Below, in pieces: positions 22,149-31,625 of a DNA stretch of 64,000 bases. The DNA lies in assembly GCF_039555335.1 (NCBI RefSeq), contig NC_092628.1, forward strand, positions 38,462,965-38,526,964, given 5' to 3'. The first letter of the stretch is position 1. Each line of letters begins with the position of its first letter. Both the position numbers and the translations under genes were made by a program. The notes below the pieces were generated by a model that had not been told where the DNA came from, ran no database searches, and saw only the letters and a list, made by a program, of their open reading frames with translations. This stretch comes from Amphiura filiformis (lineage: Eukaryota; Echinodermata; Ophiuroidea; Amphilepidida; Amphiuridae).

Positions 22149-22455
22149 TTGACGTGATGAAACTTTCCTACAAAACTAGTGATATAACGAGTATTGTAAT
22201 AGACAAGTTAATTTTTTAGCTCCTTTGATTTTTGTTGTATTTTCTCTTTTGCTGACAAAAGACAAAATGCTGACTTTCAGTTTAAATTGTGACCCTTCAT
22301 GTACATTTTGTTAACAGGTTAACCTTTTTAAGTGCAGTTTTAAAATATGATTACATCCTTTCATCATTTTTCTTGGGAAAAGGGGGGGGTTTTGATCTAA
22401 CGAAGGTTGTTTTATAGGGCATGGTACACTAATTGCATAAATTAAGCTATCACAT

Positions 22456-22529
22456 GGCCGGTTAGCTCAGTTGGTTAGAGCGTCGTGCTAATAACGCGAA
22501 TGTCGTGGGTTCGAGCCCCATACTGGCCA
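22456..22529 (+). tRNA. tRNA-Ile-AAT: tRNA-Ile (AAT)
   Basis: Consensus copy; class 1 spacer (302 bp) to 22832. Confidence 0.95.
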
Positions 22530-22831
22530 GATGGTAAATTAAGATTTTGTGTTTTTTATTTTTCTTTTTTTCTTGTCTTTTTCTGTTTGTTTATGTCAAT
22601 GAATTCCAAGCGTTATTAACGCTTTAAATATTACCACATCATTTCCATATAACACCCATTAGCGTGAAATGTATCAATAAGGTCTTTAGCACGTCATTTA
22701 AAAATTTGTTAAAACTGAAAATGCACAAATGTTTGAAGAAAAAAGACAGTGTGTGTTTAATATTATGCACAAAGGGGTTATTATTATGTAATTGTTCTTA
22801 CGTGACAAATAGGATAAAAATAAGTAATAAC

Positions 22832-22903
22832 CTCCCCGACGGGGAATTGAACCCCGGTCTTGCGCGTGACAGGCGGGGATACTCACCACTATACTATCGA
22901 GGA
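22832..22903 (-). tRNA. tRNA-Asp-GTC: tRNA-Asp (GTC), degraded anticodon stem
   Basis: The anticodon stem 3' strand reads GCGCA instead of GCGGG, so the two outer pairs (27-43, 28-42) are lost. Probably a failing copy. Confidence 0.75.
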
Positions 22904-23206
22904 TTGACGTGATTAACCTTTTCTACAAAACTAGTGATATAACTAGTATTGTAATAGACAAGTTAATCTTTTTAGCTCCTTTGATTTTTGTTATATTTTC
23001 TCTTTTGCTGACAAAAGACAAAATGCTGACTTTCTGTTTAAATTGTGACCCTTCATGTACATTTTGTTAACAGGTTAACCTTTTTAAGTGCAGTTTTAAA
23101 ATCTGATTACATCCTTTCATCATTTTTCTTGGGAAAAGGGGGGTGATCTAACGAAGGTTCTTTTATAGGGCATGGTACACTAATTGAATAAATTAAGCTA
23201 TCACAT

Positions 23207-23280
23207 GGCCGGTTAGCTCAGTTGGTTAGAGCGTCGTGCTAATAACGCGAATGTCGTGGGTTCGAGCCCCATACTGGCCA
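23207..23280 (+). tRNA. tRNA-Ile-AAT: tRNA-Ile (AAT)
   Basis: Consensus copy; class 2 spacer (344 bp) to 23625. Confidence 0.95.
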
Positions 23281-23624
23281 GATGGTAAATTAAGATTTTT
23301 TGTATTTTTATTTTTCATTTCTTCTTGTCTTCTTCTGTTTGTTTATGTCAATGAATTCCAAGCGTTATTAACGCTTTAAATATTACCACATCATTTCCAT
23401 ATAACACCCATTAGCGTGAAATGTATCAATAAGGTCTTTAGCACGTCATTTAAAAAAATTTTAAAACTGAAAATGTTCTTGGTTTGAAGCTATTTTAAAA
23501 CATAAAATTATAAATGCACAAATGTTTGAAGAAAAAAGACAGTGTGTGTTTAATATTATGCACAAAGGGGTTATTATTATGTAATTGTTCTTACGTGACA
23601 AATAGGATAAAAATAAGTAATAAC

Positions 23625-23696
23625 CTCCCCGACGGGGAATTGAACCCCGGTCTCCCGCGTGACAGGCGGGGATACTCACCACTATACTATCGAGGA
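23625..23696 (-). tRNA. tRNA-Asp-GTC: tRNA-Asp (GTC)
   Basis: Consensus copy; partner of 23207. Downstream of here the third copy of the 2,438-bp unit departs from the first two. Confidence 0.95.
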
Positions 23697-24005
23697 TTGA
23701 CGTGATTAACCTTTTCTACAAAACTAGTGATATAACTAGTATTGTAATAGACAAGTTAATCTTTTTAGCTCCTTTGATTTTTGTTATATTTTCTCTTTTG
23801 CTGACAAAAGACAAAATGCTGACTTTCAGTTTAAATTGTGACCCTTCATGTACATTTTGTTAACAGGTTAACCTTTTTAATTGCAGTTTTAAAATATGAT
23901 TACATCCTTTCATCATTTTTCTTGGGAAAAGGGGGGGAGTTTTGATCTAACGAAGGTTGTTTTATAGGGCATGGTACACTAATTGCATAAATTAAGCTAT
24001 CACAT

Positions 24006-24079
24006 GGCCGGTTAGCTCAGTTGGTTAGAGCGTCGTGCTAATAACGCGAATGTCGTGGGTTCGATCTCCATACTGGCCA
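24006..24079 (+). tRNA. tRNA-Ile-AAT: tRNA-Ile (AAT), T-arm variant
   Basis: The T loop and stem read TTCGATC/TCCAT instead of TTCGAGC/CCCAT. The stem stays paired through a G-T wobble and the B box (GGTTCGATCTC) is slightly off consensus. Class 1 spacer (303 bp) to 24383. Confidence 0.85.
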
Positions 24080-24382
24080 GATGGTAAATTATGATTTTGT
24101 GTATTTTTATTTTTCATTTCTTCTTGTCTTTTTCTGTTTGTTTATGTCAATGAATTCCAAGCGTTATTAACGCTTTAAATATTACCACATCATTTCCATA
24201 TAACACCCATTAGCGTGAAATGTATCAATAAGGTCTTTAGCACGTCATTTAAAAATTTGTTAAAACTGAAAATGCACAAATGTTTGAAGAAAAAAGACAG
24301 TGTGTGTTTAATATTATGCACAAAGGGGTTATTATTATGTAATTGTTCTTACGTGACAAATAGGATAAAAATAAGTAATAAC

Positions 24383-24454
24383 CTCCCCGACGGGGAATTG
24401 AACCCCGGTCTCCCGCGTGACAGGCGGGGACACTCACCACTATACTATCGAGGA
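24383..24454 (-). tRNA. tRNA-Asp-GTC: tRNA-Asp (GTC), D-arm variant
   Basis: D stem 3' strand GTGT instead of GTAT, turning a T-A pair into T-G; the fold is kept. Confidence 0.9.
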
Positions 24455-24762
24455 TTGACGTGATTAACCTTTTCTACAAAACTAGTGATATAACTAGTAT
24501 TGTAATAGGCAAGTTAATCTTTTTAGCTCCTTTGATTTTTGTTATATTTTCTCTTTTGCTGACAAAAGACAAAATGCTGACTTTCTGTTTAAATTGTGAC
24601 CCTTCATGTACATTTTGTTAACAGGTTAACCTTTTTAAGTGCAGTTTTAAAATATGATTACATCCTTTCATCATTTTTCTTGGGAAAAGGGGGGAGTTTT
24701 GATCTAACGAAGGTTGTTTTATAGGGCATGGTACACTAATTGCATAAAATAAGCTATCACAT

Positions 24763-24836
24763 GGCCGGTTAGCTCAGTTGGTTAGAGCGTCGTGCTAATA
24801 ACGCGAATGTCGTGGGTTCGAGCCCCATACTGGCCA
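24763..24836 (+). tRNA. tRNA-Ile-AAT: tRNA-Ile (AAT)
   Basis: Consensus copy; class 3 spacer (438 bp) to 25275. First of four successive class 3 pairs. Confidence 0.95.
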
Positions 24837-25052
24837 GATGGTAAATTAAGATTTTGTGTATTTTTATTTTTCATTTCTTCTTGTCTTTTTAAATTTGTTT
24901 ATGTCAATGAATTCCAAGCGTTATTAACGCTTTAAATATTACCATATCATTTCCATATAACACCCATTAGCGTGAAATGTATCAATAAGGTCTTTAGCAC
25001 GTCATTTAAGAATTTGTTAAAACTGAAAATGTTCTTGGTTTGAAGCTATTTT

Positions 25053-25241
25053 CTGTATAAATTGTGACCCTTCATGTACATTTTGTTAACAGGTTAACCT
25101 TTTAAGTGCAGTTTTAAAATCAGATTACATCCTTTCATCATTTTTCTTGGAAAAAGGGTGGGGTTTTGATCTAACGAAGGTTCTTTAATAGGGCATGGTA
25201 CACTAATTGAATAAATTAAGCTATCACATGGCCGGTTAGCT
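25053..25241 (+). pseudogene. Ile-upstream block with tRNA-Ile stump
   Basis: 189 bp, standard breakpoints. Confidence 0.9.
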
Positions 25242-25274
25242 TACGTGACAAATAGGATAAAAATAAGTAATAAC

Positions 25275-25346
25275 CTCCCCGACGGGGAATTGAACACCGG
25301 TCTCCCGCGTGACAGGCGGGGATACTCACCACTATACTATCGAGGA
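25275..25346 (-). tRNA. tRNA-Asp-GTC: tRNA-Asp (GTC), T-stem variant
   Basis: T stem CGGTG instead of CGGGG, giving one mismatch near the T loop and a weakened B box. Confidence 0.8.
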
Positions 25347-25652
25347 TTGACGTGATGAAACTTTCCTACAAAACTAGTGATATAACAAGTATTGTAATAG
25401 ACAAGTTAATCTTTTTAGCTCCTTTGATTTTTGTTGTATTTTCTCTTTTGCTGACAAAAGACAAAATGCTGACTTTCAGTTTAAATTGTGACCCTTCATG
25501 TACATTTTGTTAACAGGTTAACCTTTTTAAGTGCAGTTTTAAAATATGATTACATCCTTTCATCATTTTTCTTGGGAAAAGGGGAGTTTTGATCTAACGA
25601 AGGTTGTTTTATAGGGCATGGTACACTAATTGCATAAATTAAGCTATCACAT

Positions 25653-25726
25653 GGCCGGTTAGCTCAGTTGGTTAGAGCGTCGTGCTAATAACGCGAATGT
25701 CGTGGGTTCGAGCCCCATACTGGCCA
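25653..25726 (+). tRNA. tRNA-Ile-AAT: tRNA-Ile (AAT)
   Basis: Consensus copy; class 3 spacer (444 bp) to 26171. Confidence 0.95.
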
Positions 25727-25946
25727 GATGGTAAATTAAGATTTTGTGTATTTTTATTTTTCATTTCTTCTTGTCTTTTTCTGTTTGTTTATATGTGTCA
25801 ATGAATTCCAAGCGTTATTAATGCTTTAAATATTACCATATCATTTCCATATAACACCCATTAGCGTGAAATGTATCAATAAGGTCTTTAGCACGTCATT
25901 TAAAAATTTGTTAAAACTGAAAATGTTCTTGGTTTGAAGCTATTTT

Positions 25947-26135
25947 CTGTATAAATTGTGACCCTTCATGTACATTTTGTTAACAGGTTAACCTTTTTAA
26001 GTGCAGTTTTAAAATCTGATTACATCCTTTCATCATTTTTCTTGGGAAAAGGGGTGGGATTTTGATCTAACGAAGGTTCTTTAATAGGGCATGGTACACT
26101 AATTGAATAAATTAAGCTATCACATGGCCGGTTAG
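25947..26135 (+). pseudogene. Ile-upstream block with 10-nt tRNA-Ile stump
   Basis: Junction reads GGCCGGTTAGTTTACGTG, with T for C at the breakpoint. Confidence 0.88.
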
Positions 26136-26170
26136 TTTACGTGACAAATAGGATAAAAATAAGTAATCGC

Positions 26171-26242
26171 CTCCCCGACGGGGAATTGAACCCCGGTCTC
26201 CCGCGTGACAGGCGGGGATACTCACCACTATACTATCGAGGA
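26171..26242 (-). tRNA. tRNA-Asp-GTC: tRNA-Asp (GTC)
   Basis: Consensus copy; partner of 25653. Confidence 0.95.
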
Positions 26243-26550
26243 TTGACGTGATGAAACTTTCCTACAAAACTAGTGATATAACTAGCATTGTAATAGACAA
26301 GTTAATCTTTTTAGCTCCTTTGATTTTTGTTGTATTTTCTCTTTTGCTGACAAAAGACAAAATGCTGACTTTCAGTTTAAATTGGGACCCTTCATGTACA
26401 TTTTGTTAACAGGTTAACCTTTTTAAGTGCAGTTTTAAAATATGATTACATCCTTTCATCATTTTTCTTGGGAAAAGGGGGGAGTTTTGATCTAACGAAG
26501 GTTGTTTTATAGGGCATGGTACACTAATTGCATAAATTAAGCTATCACAT

Positions 26551-26624
26551 GGCCGGTTAGCTCAGTTGGTTAGAGCGTCGTGCTAATAACGCGAATGTCG
26601 TGGGTTCGAGCCCCATACTGGCCA
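26551..26624 (+). tRNA. tRNA-Ile-AAT: tRNA-Ile (AAT)
   Basis: Consensus copy; class 3 spacer (442 bp) to 27067. Confidence 0.95.
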
Positions 26625-26842
26625 GATGGTAAATTAAGATTTTGTGTTTTTTATTTTCATTTCTTCTTGTCTTTTTCTGTTTGTTTATATGTGTCAATGA
26701 ATTCCAAGCGTTATTAACGCTTTAAATATTACCATATCATTTCCATATAACACCCATTAGCGTGAAATGTATCAATAAGGTCTTTAGCACGTCATTTAAA
26801 AATTTGTTAAAACTGAAAATGTTCTTGGTTTGAAGCTATTTT

Positions 26843-27033
26843 CTGTATAAATTGTGACCCTTCATGTACATTTTGTTAACAGGTTAACCTTTTTAGGTGC
26901 AGTTTTCAAATCAGATTACATCCTTTCATCATTTTTCTTGGAAAAAGGGGTGGGGTTTTGATCTAACGAAGGTTCTTTAATAGGGCATGGTACACTAATT
27001 GAATAAATTAAGCTATCACATGGCCGGTTAGCT
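26843..27033 (+). pseudogene. Ile-upstream block with tRNA-Ile stump
   Basis: 191 bp, standard breakpoints. Confidence 0.9.
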
Positions 27034-27066
27034 TACGTGACAAATAGGATAAAAATAAGTAATCGC

Positions 27067-27138
27067 CTCCCCGACGGGGAATTGAACCCCGGTCTCCCGC
27101 GTGACAGGCGGGGATACTCACCACTATACTATCGAGGA
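27067..27138 (-). tRNA. tRNA-Asp-GTC: tRNA-Asp (GTC)
   Basis: Consensus copy; partner of 26551. Confidence 0.95.
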
Positions 27139-27446
27139 TTGACGTGATGAAACTTTCCTACAAAACTAGTGATATAACGAGTATTGTAATAGACAAGTTA
27201 ATTTTTTTAGCTCCTTTGATTTTTGTTGTATTTTCTCTTTTGCTGACAAAAGACAAAATGCTGACTTTCAGTTTAAATTGTAACCCTTCATGTACATTTT
27301 GTTAACAGGTTAACCTTTTTAAGTGCAGTTTTAAAATATGATTACATCCTTTCATCATTTTTCTTGGGAAAAGGGGGGAGTTTTGATCTAACGAAGGTTG
27401 TTTTATAGGGCATGGTACACTAATTGCATAAATTAAGCTATCACAT

Positions 27447-27520
27447 GGCCGGTTAGCTCAGTTGGTTAGAGCGTCGTGCTAATAACGCGAATGTCGTGGG
27501 TTCGAGCCCCATACTGGCCA
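27447..27520 (+). tRNA. tRNA-Ile-AAT: tRNA-Ile (AAT)
   Basis: Consensus copy; class 3 spacer (442 bp) to 27963. Confidence 0.95.
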
Positions 27521-27739
27521 GATGGTAAATTAACATTTTGTGTTTTTTATTTTTCATTTCTTCTTGTCTTTTTCTGTTTGTTTATATGTGTCAATGAATT
27601 CCAAGCGTTATTAACGCTTTAAATATTACCATATCATTTCCATATAACACCCATTAGCGTGAAATGTATCAATAAGGTCTTTAGCACGTCATTTAAAAAT
27701 TTGTTAAAACTGAAAATGTTCTTGGTTGGAAGCTATTTT

Positions 27740-27929
27740 CTGTATAAATTGTGACCCTTCATGTACATTTTGTTAACAGGTTAACCTTTTTAAGTGCAGT
27801 TTTAAAATCAGATTACATCCTTTCATCATTTTTCTTGGAAAAAGGGGTGGGTTTTGATCTAACGAAGGTTCTTTAATAGGGCATGGTACACTAATTGAAT
27901 AAATTAAGCTATCACATGGCCGGTTAGCT
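27740..27929 (+). pseudogene. Ile-upstream block with tRNA-Ile stump
   Basis: 190 bp, standard breakpoints. Confidence 0.9.
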
Positions 27930-27962
27930 TACGTGACAAATAGGATAAAAATAAGTAATCGC

Positions 27963-28032
27963 CTCCCCGACGGGGAATTGAACCCCGGTCTCCCGCGTGA
28001 CAGGCGGGGATACTCACCACTACTATCGAGGA
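27963..28032 (-). tRNA. tRNA-Asp-GTC: tRNA-Asp (GTC) with 2-nt D-arm deletion
   Basis: 70 nt long: GTATAGTGG has become GTAGTGG, which shortens the D stem/loop and damages the A box. Likely impaired. Confidence 0.75.
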
Positions 28033-28339
28033 TTGACGTGATGAAACTTTCCTACAAAACTAGTGATATAACGAGTATTGTAATAGACAAGTTAATTTTT
28101 TAGCTCCTTTGATTTTTGTTGTATTTTCTCTTTTGCTGACAAAAGACAAAATGCTGACTTTCAGTTTAAATTGTAACCCTTCATGTACATTTTGTTAACA
28201 GGTTAACCTTTTTAAGTGCAGTTTTAAAATATGATTACATCCTTTCATCATTTTTCTTGGGAAAAGGGGGGAGTTTTGATCTAACGAAGGTTGTTTTATA
28301 GGGCATGGTACACTAATTGCATAAATTAAGCTATCACAT

Positions 28340-28413
28340 GGCCGGTTAGCTCAGTTGGTTAGAGCGTCGTGCTAATAAATCGAATGTCGTGGGTTCGAGC
28401 CCCATACTGGCCA
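28340..28413 (+). tRNA. tRNA-Ile-AAT: tRNA-Ile (AAT), anticodon-stem variant
   Basis: The anticodon loop is followed by ATCGA instead of CGCGA, breaking the two stem pairs next to the loop (30-40, 31-39). Anticodon intact, function doubtful. Class 1 spacer (305 bp) to 28719. Confidence 0.75.
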
Positions 28414-28718
28414 GATGGTAAATTAAGATTTTGTGTATTTTTATTTTTCATTTCTTCTTGTCTTTTTCTGTTTGTTTATGTCAATGAATTCCAAGCGTTA
28501 TTAACGCTTTAAATATTACCACATCATTTCCATATAACACCCATTAGCGTGAAATGTATCAATAAGGTCTTTAGCACGTCATTTAAAAATTTGTTAAAAC
28601 TGAAAATGCACAAATGTTTGAAGAAAAAAAAGACAGTGTGTGTTTAATATTATGCACAAAGGGGTTATTATTATGTAATTGTTCTTACGTGACAAATATG
28701 ATAAAAATAAGTAATAAC

Positions 28719-28790
28719 CTCCCCGACGGGGAATTGAACCCCGGTCTGCCGCGTGACAGGCGGGGATACTCACCACTATACTATCGAGGA
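28719..28790 (-). tRNA. tRNA-Asp-GTC: tRNA-Asp (GTC), anticodon-stem variant
   Basis: The stem 3' strand is GCGGC, losing the outermost 27-43 pair. Otherwise consensus. Confidence 0.85.
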
Positions 28791-29124
28791 TTGACGTGAT
28801 GAACCTTTTCTACAAAACTAGTGATATAACTAGTATTGTATAGACAAGTTAATCTTTTTAGCTCCTTTGATTTTTGTTGTGTTTTCTCTTTTGCTGACAA
28901 AAGACAAAATGCTGACTTTCTGTTTAAATTGTGACCCTTCATGTACATTTTGTTAACAGGTTAACCTTTTTAAGTGCAGTTTTAAATAAAATCTGATTAC
29001 ATCCTTTCAAAAAAAAATTTAAAATATGATTACATCCTTTCATCATTTTTCTCGGGAAAAGGGGGGAGTTTTGATCTAACGAAGGTTGTTTTATAGGGCA
29101 TGGTACACTAATTGCATAAATTAA

Positions 29125-30197
29125 CGCGGCTGTGTACTCAAGACGTTGTTTCTTTCGCAAAATTGAGCTTTTTTGATATTTGTTACTTTGTTATGTTTTT
29201 TATAAATACAAGAAAAGAAAATCCAGATTTATAAACTCCAACTGCGCTATTTTATGGATTTTATTTCACTATTTCATTCGTGTTTGCAATTTTTAAAAGA
29301 GAGAAAATCTTTGTTGTATCAGCGGTGTGACACGCGCGCAACAACACATCGCGCTGCGTATCGCGCAATTTGTTAACGCACAGATACGCTACGCATACGC
29401 GACGCTTATCTGCATGCGTGGCGCATCCTTTGGAAACACTAATTTCAAGTGGTCAAATGGCTCCGTTTTAGCTGATAAAATGTGGGTTTTTTCAAGTTCT
29501 TTTCCTCGATTTGAATATCAAGTTATGAATGGATTTCGCTCAAACTTCTCAACGGGCTGTGGATTTACCCGATGTTCACATAATATAAGGTAGAAAAACG
29601 AAAACTGCCGCATTCTCCTGTGAGATTCGATGAAAGGGCAAAATGTGACCACTTTAAACTTTAACGGCCATTATTTCAATGTTCATTTTCTCGGTAAAAT
29701 GACGATTTAGGTACACGATAACTCAATAAATACAGCATCTATAGGTAAGCAAATATGATCATCGTAAAAAGCATGATCGACTCAAGAAACGATTTTGGTC
29801 TATTTCCGATTTTAGGCATCATTTTGTGCAAATAGACCTTTGTGAATTTTAAAAAGTTCAATTTGATGCCTTATATGGTCAATATCTCAAAAACTAAGGC
29901 CAATATCAAAAAAATAAAAAAACGTTTTTGGAATGGAGCCTCAAGATTGAGCTAAATACAAAATAAAATATTTTGGAAAGAGTGTTTTTTTGTTATGATG
30001 TACCTAACAAATATTGCCAAAAACTCACTTTTTTGTGATTTTCTTCATAATTGTTGTTTTTACCCCAAAACTGTATTTATATTAAGATTTATTGATGTCT
30101 TGCCTTTATAAAAATGTATACTTTTATATGTCTTGCGCGAATAATTACAAAGTTGTTGCACTTTTACTACATGCATGTCTGAGAGTACACAGCCACC
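29125..30197. mobile_element. 1,073-bp TTAA-flanked TIR element, non-autonomous
   Basis: TTAA lies on both sides (29121-29124, 30198-30201), and joining the outer sequences restores the ordinary spacer AAATTAAGCTATCACATGG. Termini GCGGCTGTGTACTC and GAGTACACAGCCACC are inverted, sharing GGCTGTGTACTC. The inside is AT-rich with no recognisable transposase; the 88-codon frame at 29327-29593 has no known motif. A TTAA target is typical of piggyBac-like and Kolobok-like transposons, and I cannot decide between them. Confidence 0.85.
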
Positions 30198-30211
30198 TTA
30201 AGCTATCACAT

Positions 30212-30285
30212 GGCCGGTTAGCTCAGTTGGTTAGAGCGTCGTGCTAATAACGCGAATGTCGTGGGTTCGAGCCCCATACTGGCCA
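30212..30285 (+). tRNA. tRNA-Ile-AAT: tRNA-Ile (AAT)
   Basis: Consensus copy lying 10 bp beyond the TTAA of the 1,073-bp element, so its body is intact but its upstream block is displaced. Class 3 spacer (452 bp) to 30738. Confidence 0.95.
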
Positions 30286-30513
30286 GATGGTAAATTAAGA
30301 TTTTGTGTATTTTTATTTTTCATTTCTTCTTGTCTTTTTCTGTTTGTTTATATGTGTCAATGAATTCCAAGCGTTATTAACGCTTTAACGCTTTAAATAT
30401 TACCACATCATTTCCATATAACACCCATTAGCGTGAAATGTATCAATAAGGTCTTTAGCACGTCATTTAAAAATTTGTTAAAACTGAAAATGTTCTTGGT
30501 TTGAAGCTATTTT

Positions 30514-30704
30514 CTGTATAAATTGTGACCCTTCATGTACATTTTGTTAACAGGTTAACCTTTTTAAGTGCAGTTTTAAAATCTGATTACATCCTTTCAT
30601 CATTTTTCTTGGGAAAAGGGGTGGGGTTTTGATCTAACGAAGGTTCTTTAATAGGGCATGGTACACTAATTGAATAAATTAAGATATCACATGGCCGGTT
30701 AGCT
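30514..30704 (+). pseudogene. Ile-upstream block with tRNA-Ile stump
   Basis: 191 bp, standard breakpoints. Confidence 0.9.
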
Positions 30705-30737
30705 TACGTGACAAATAGGATAAAAATAAGTAATCGC

Positions 30738-30809
30738 CTCCCCGACGGGGAATTGAACCCCGGTCTCCCGCGTGACAGGCGGGGATACTCACCACTATAC
30801 TATCGAGGA
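30738..30809 (-). tRNA. tRNA-Asp-GTC: tRNA-Asp (GTC)
   Basis: Consensus copy; last tRNA before the satellite block at 31,028. Confidence 0.95.
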
Positions 30810-31027
30810 TTGACGTGATGAAACTTTCCTACAAAACTAGTGATATAACGAGTATTGTAATAGACAAGTTAATCTTTTTAGCTCCTTTGATTTTTGTTGT
30901 ATTTTCTCTTTTGCTCACAAAAGACAAAATGCTGACTTTCAGTTTAAATTGTGACCCTTCATGTACATTTTGTTAACAGGTTAACCTTTTTAAGTGCAGT
31001 TTTAAAATATGATTACATCCTTTCATC

Positions 31028-31625
31028 GCTAATAGCGCTAATAGCACTCATTAGCGCGAGGTGCGCTTTTAGCGCTAATAGCGTAAGGTATGCTAATAGC
31101 GCTATTAGCACTAATAGCGTAAGGTGTGCTAATAACGGTATTAGCGCTATTAACGTATCATTTGCAAAATTGTTTATTTTCTCAGGATGGTATGCGCTAT
31201 TAGCGCTATTAGCGCTAATAGCGCTAATAGCACGCATTAGCGTGAGGTGCGCTATTAGCGCTAATAGCGTAAGGTATGCTAATAGCGCTATTAGCACTAA
31301 TAGCGTAAGGTGTGCTAATAACGGTATTAGCGCTATTAACGTATCATTTGCAAAATTGTTTTTCTCAGGAGGGTAGGCGCTATTAGCGCTAATAGCGCTA
31401 ATAGCACTCATTCGCGTGAGGTGCGCTATTAGCGCTAATAGCGTAAGGTATGCTAATAGCGCTATTAGCACTAATAGCGTAATGTTTGCTAATAACGGTA
31501 TTAGCGCTATTAACATATCATTTGCAAAATCGCTTACTTTCTCAGGATGGTAGGCGCTATTAGCGCTATTAGCGCTTATAGCGTAAGGTATGCTAATAGC
31601 GCTATTAGCAATAGCGTAAGGTATG
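31028..31625 (+). repeat. Satellite B, copy 2
   Basis: Three units of about 180 bp marked by TTTCTCAGGATGGTA, GTGAGGTGCGCTATTAGCGC and GTATCATTTGCAAAAT. It begins abruptly in array spacer after ATCCTTTCATC and lacks the terminal cap of copy 3. The 220-codon minus-strand frame here is repeat-phase translation. Confidence 0.9.

Larger units (their letters stand above)
20018..22455 (+). repeat. 2,438-bp higher-order repeat, copy 2
   Basis: Exactly the length of copy 1, with few substitutions and compensating 1-2-bp length changes; a very recent duplication or conversion. Confidence 0.93.
24763..28339 (+). repeat. Four tandem units of about 895 bp
   Basis: tRNA-Ile starts are spaced 890, 898, 896 and 893 bp. 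Each unit is Ile, class 3 spacer with stump, Asp. The same unit recurs at 38,528-39,422 and elsewhere. Confidence 0.9.

Noticed and set aside
29327-29593. Remnant transposase in the TTAA element
   Set aside because: The 88-codon frame has no DDE-type or zinc-finger motif I can recognise and the element is otherwise non-coding.
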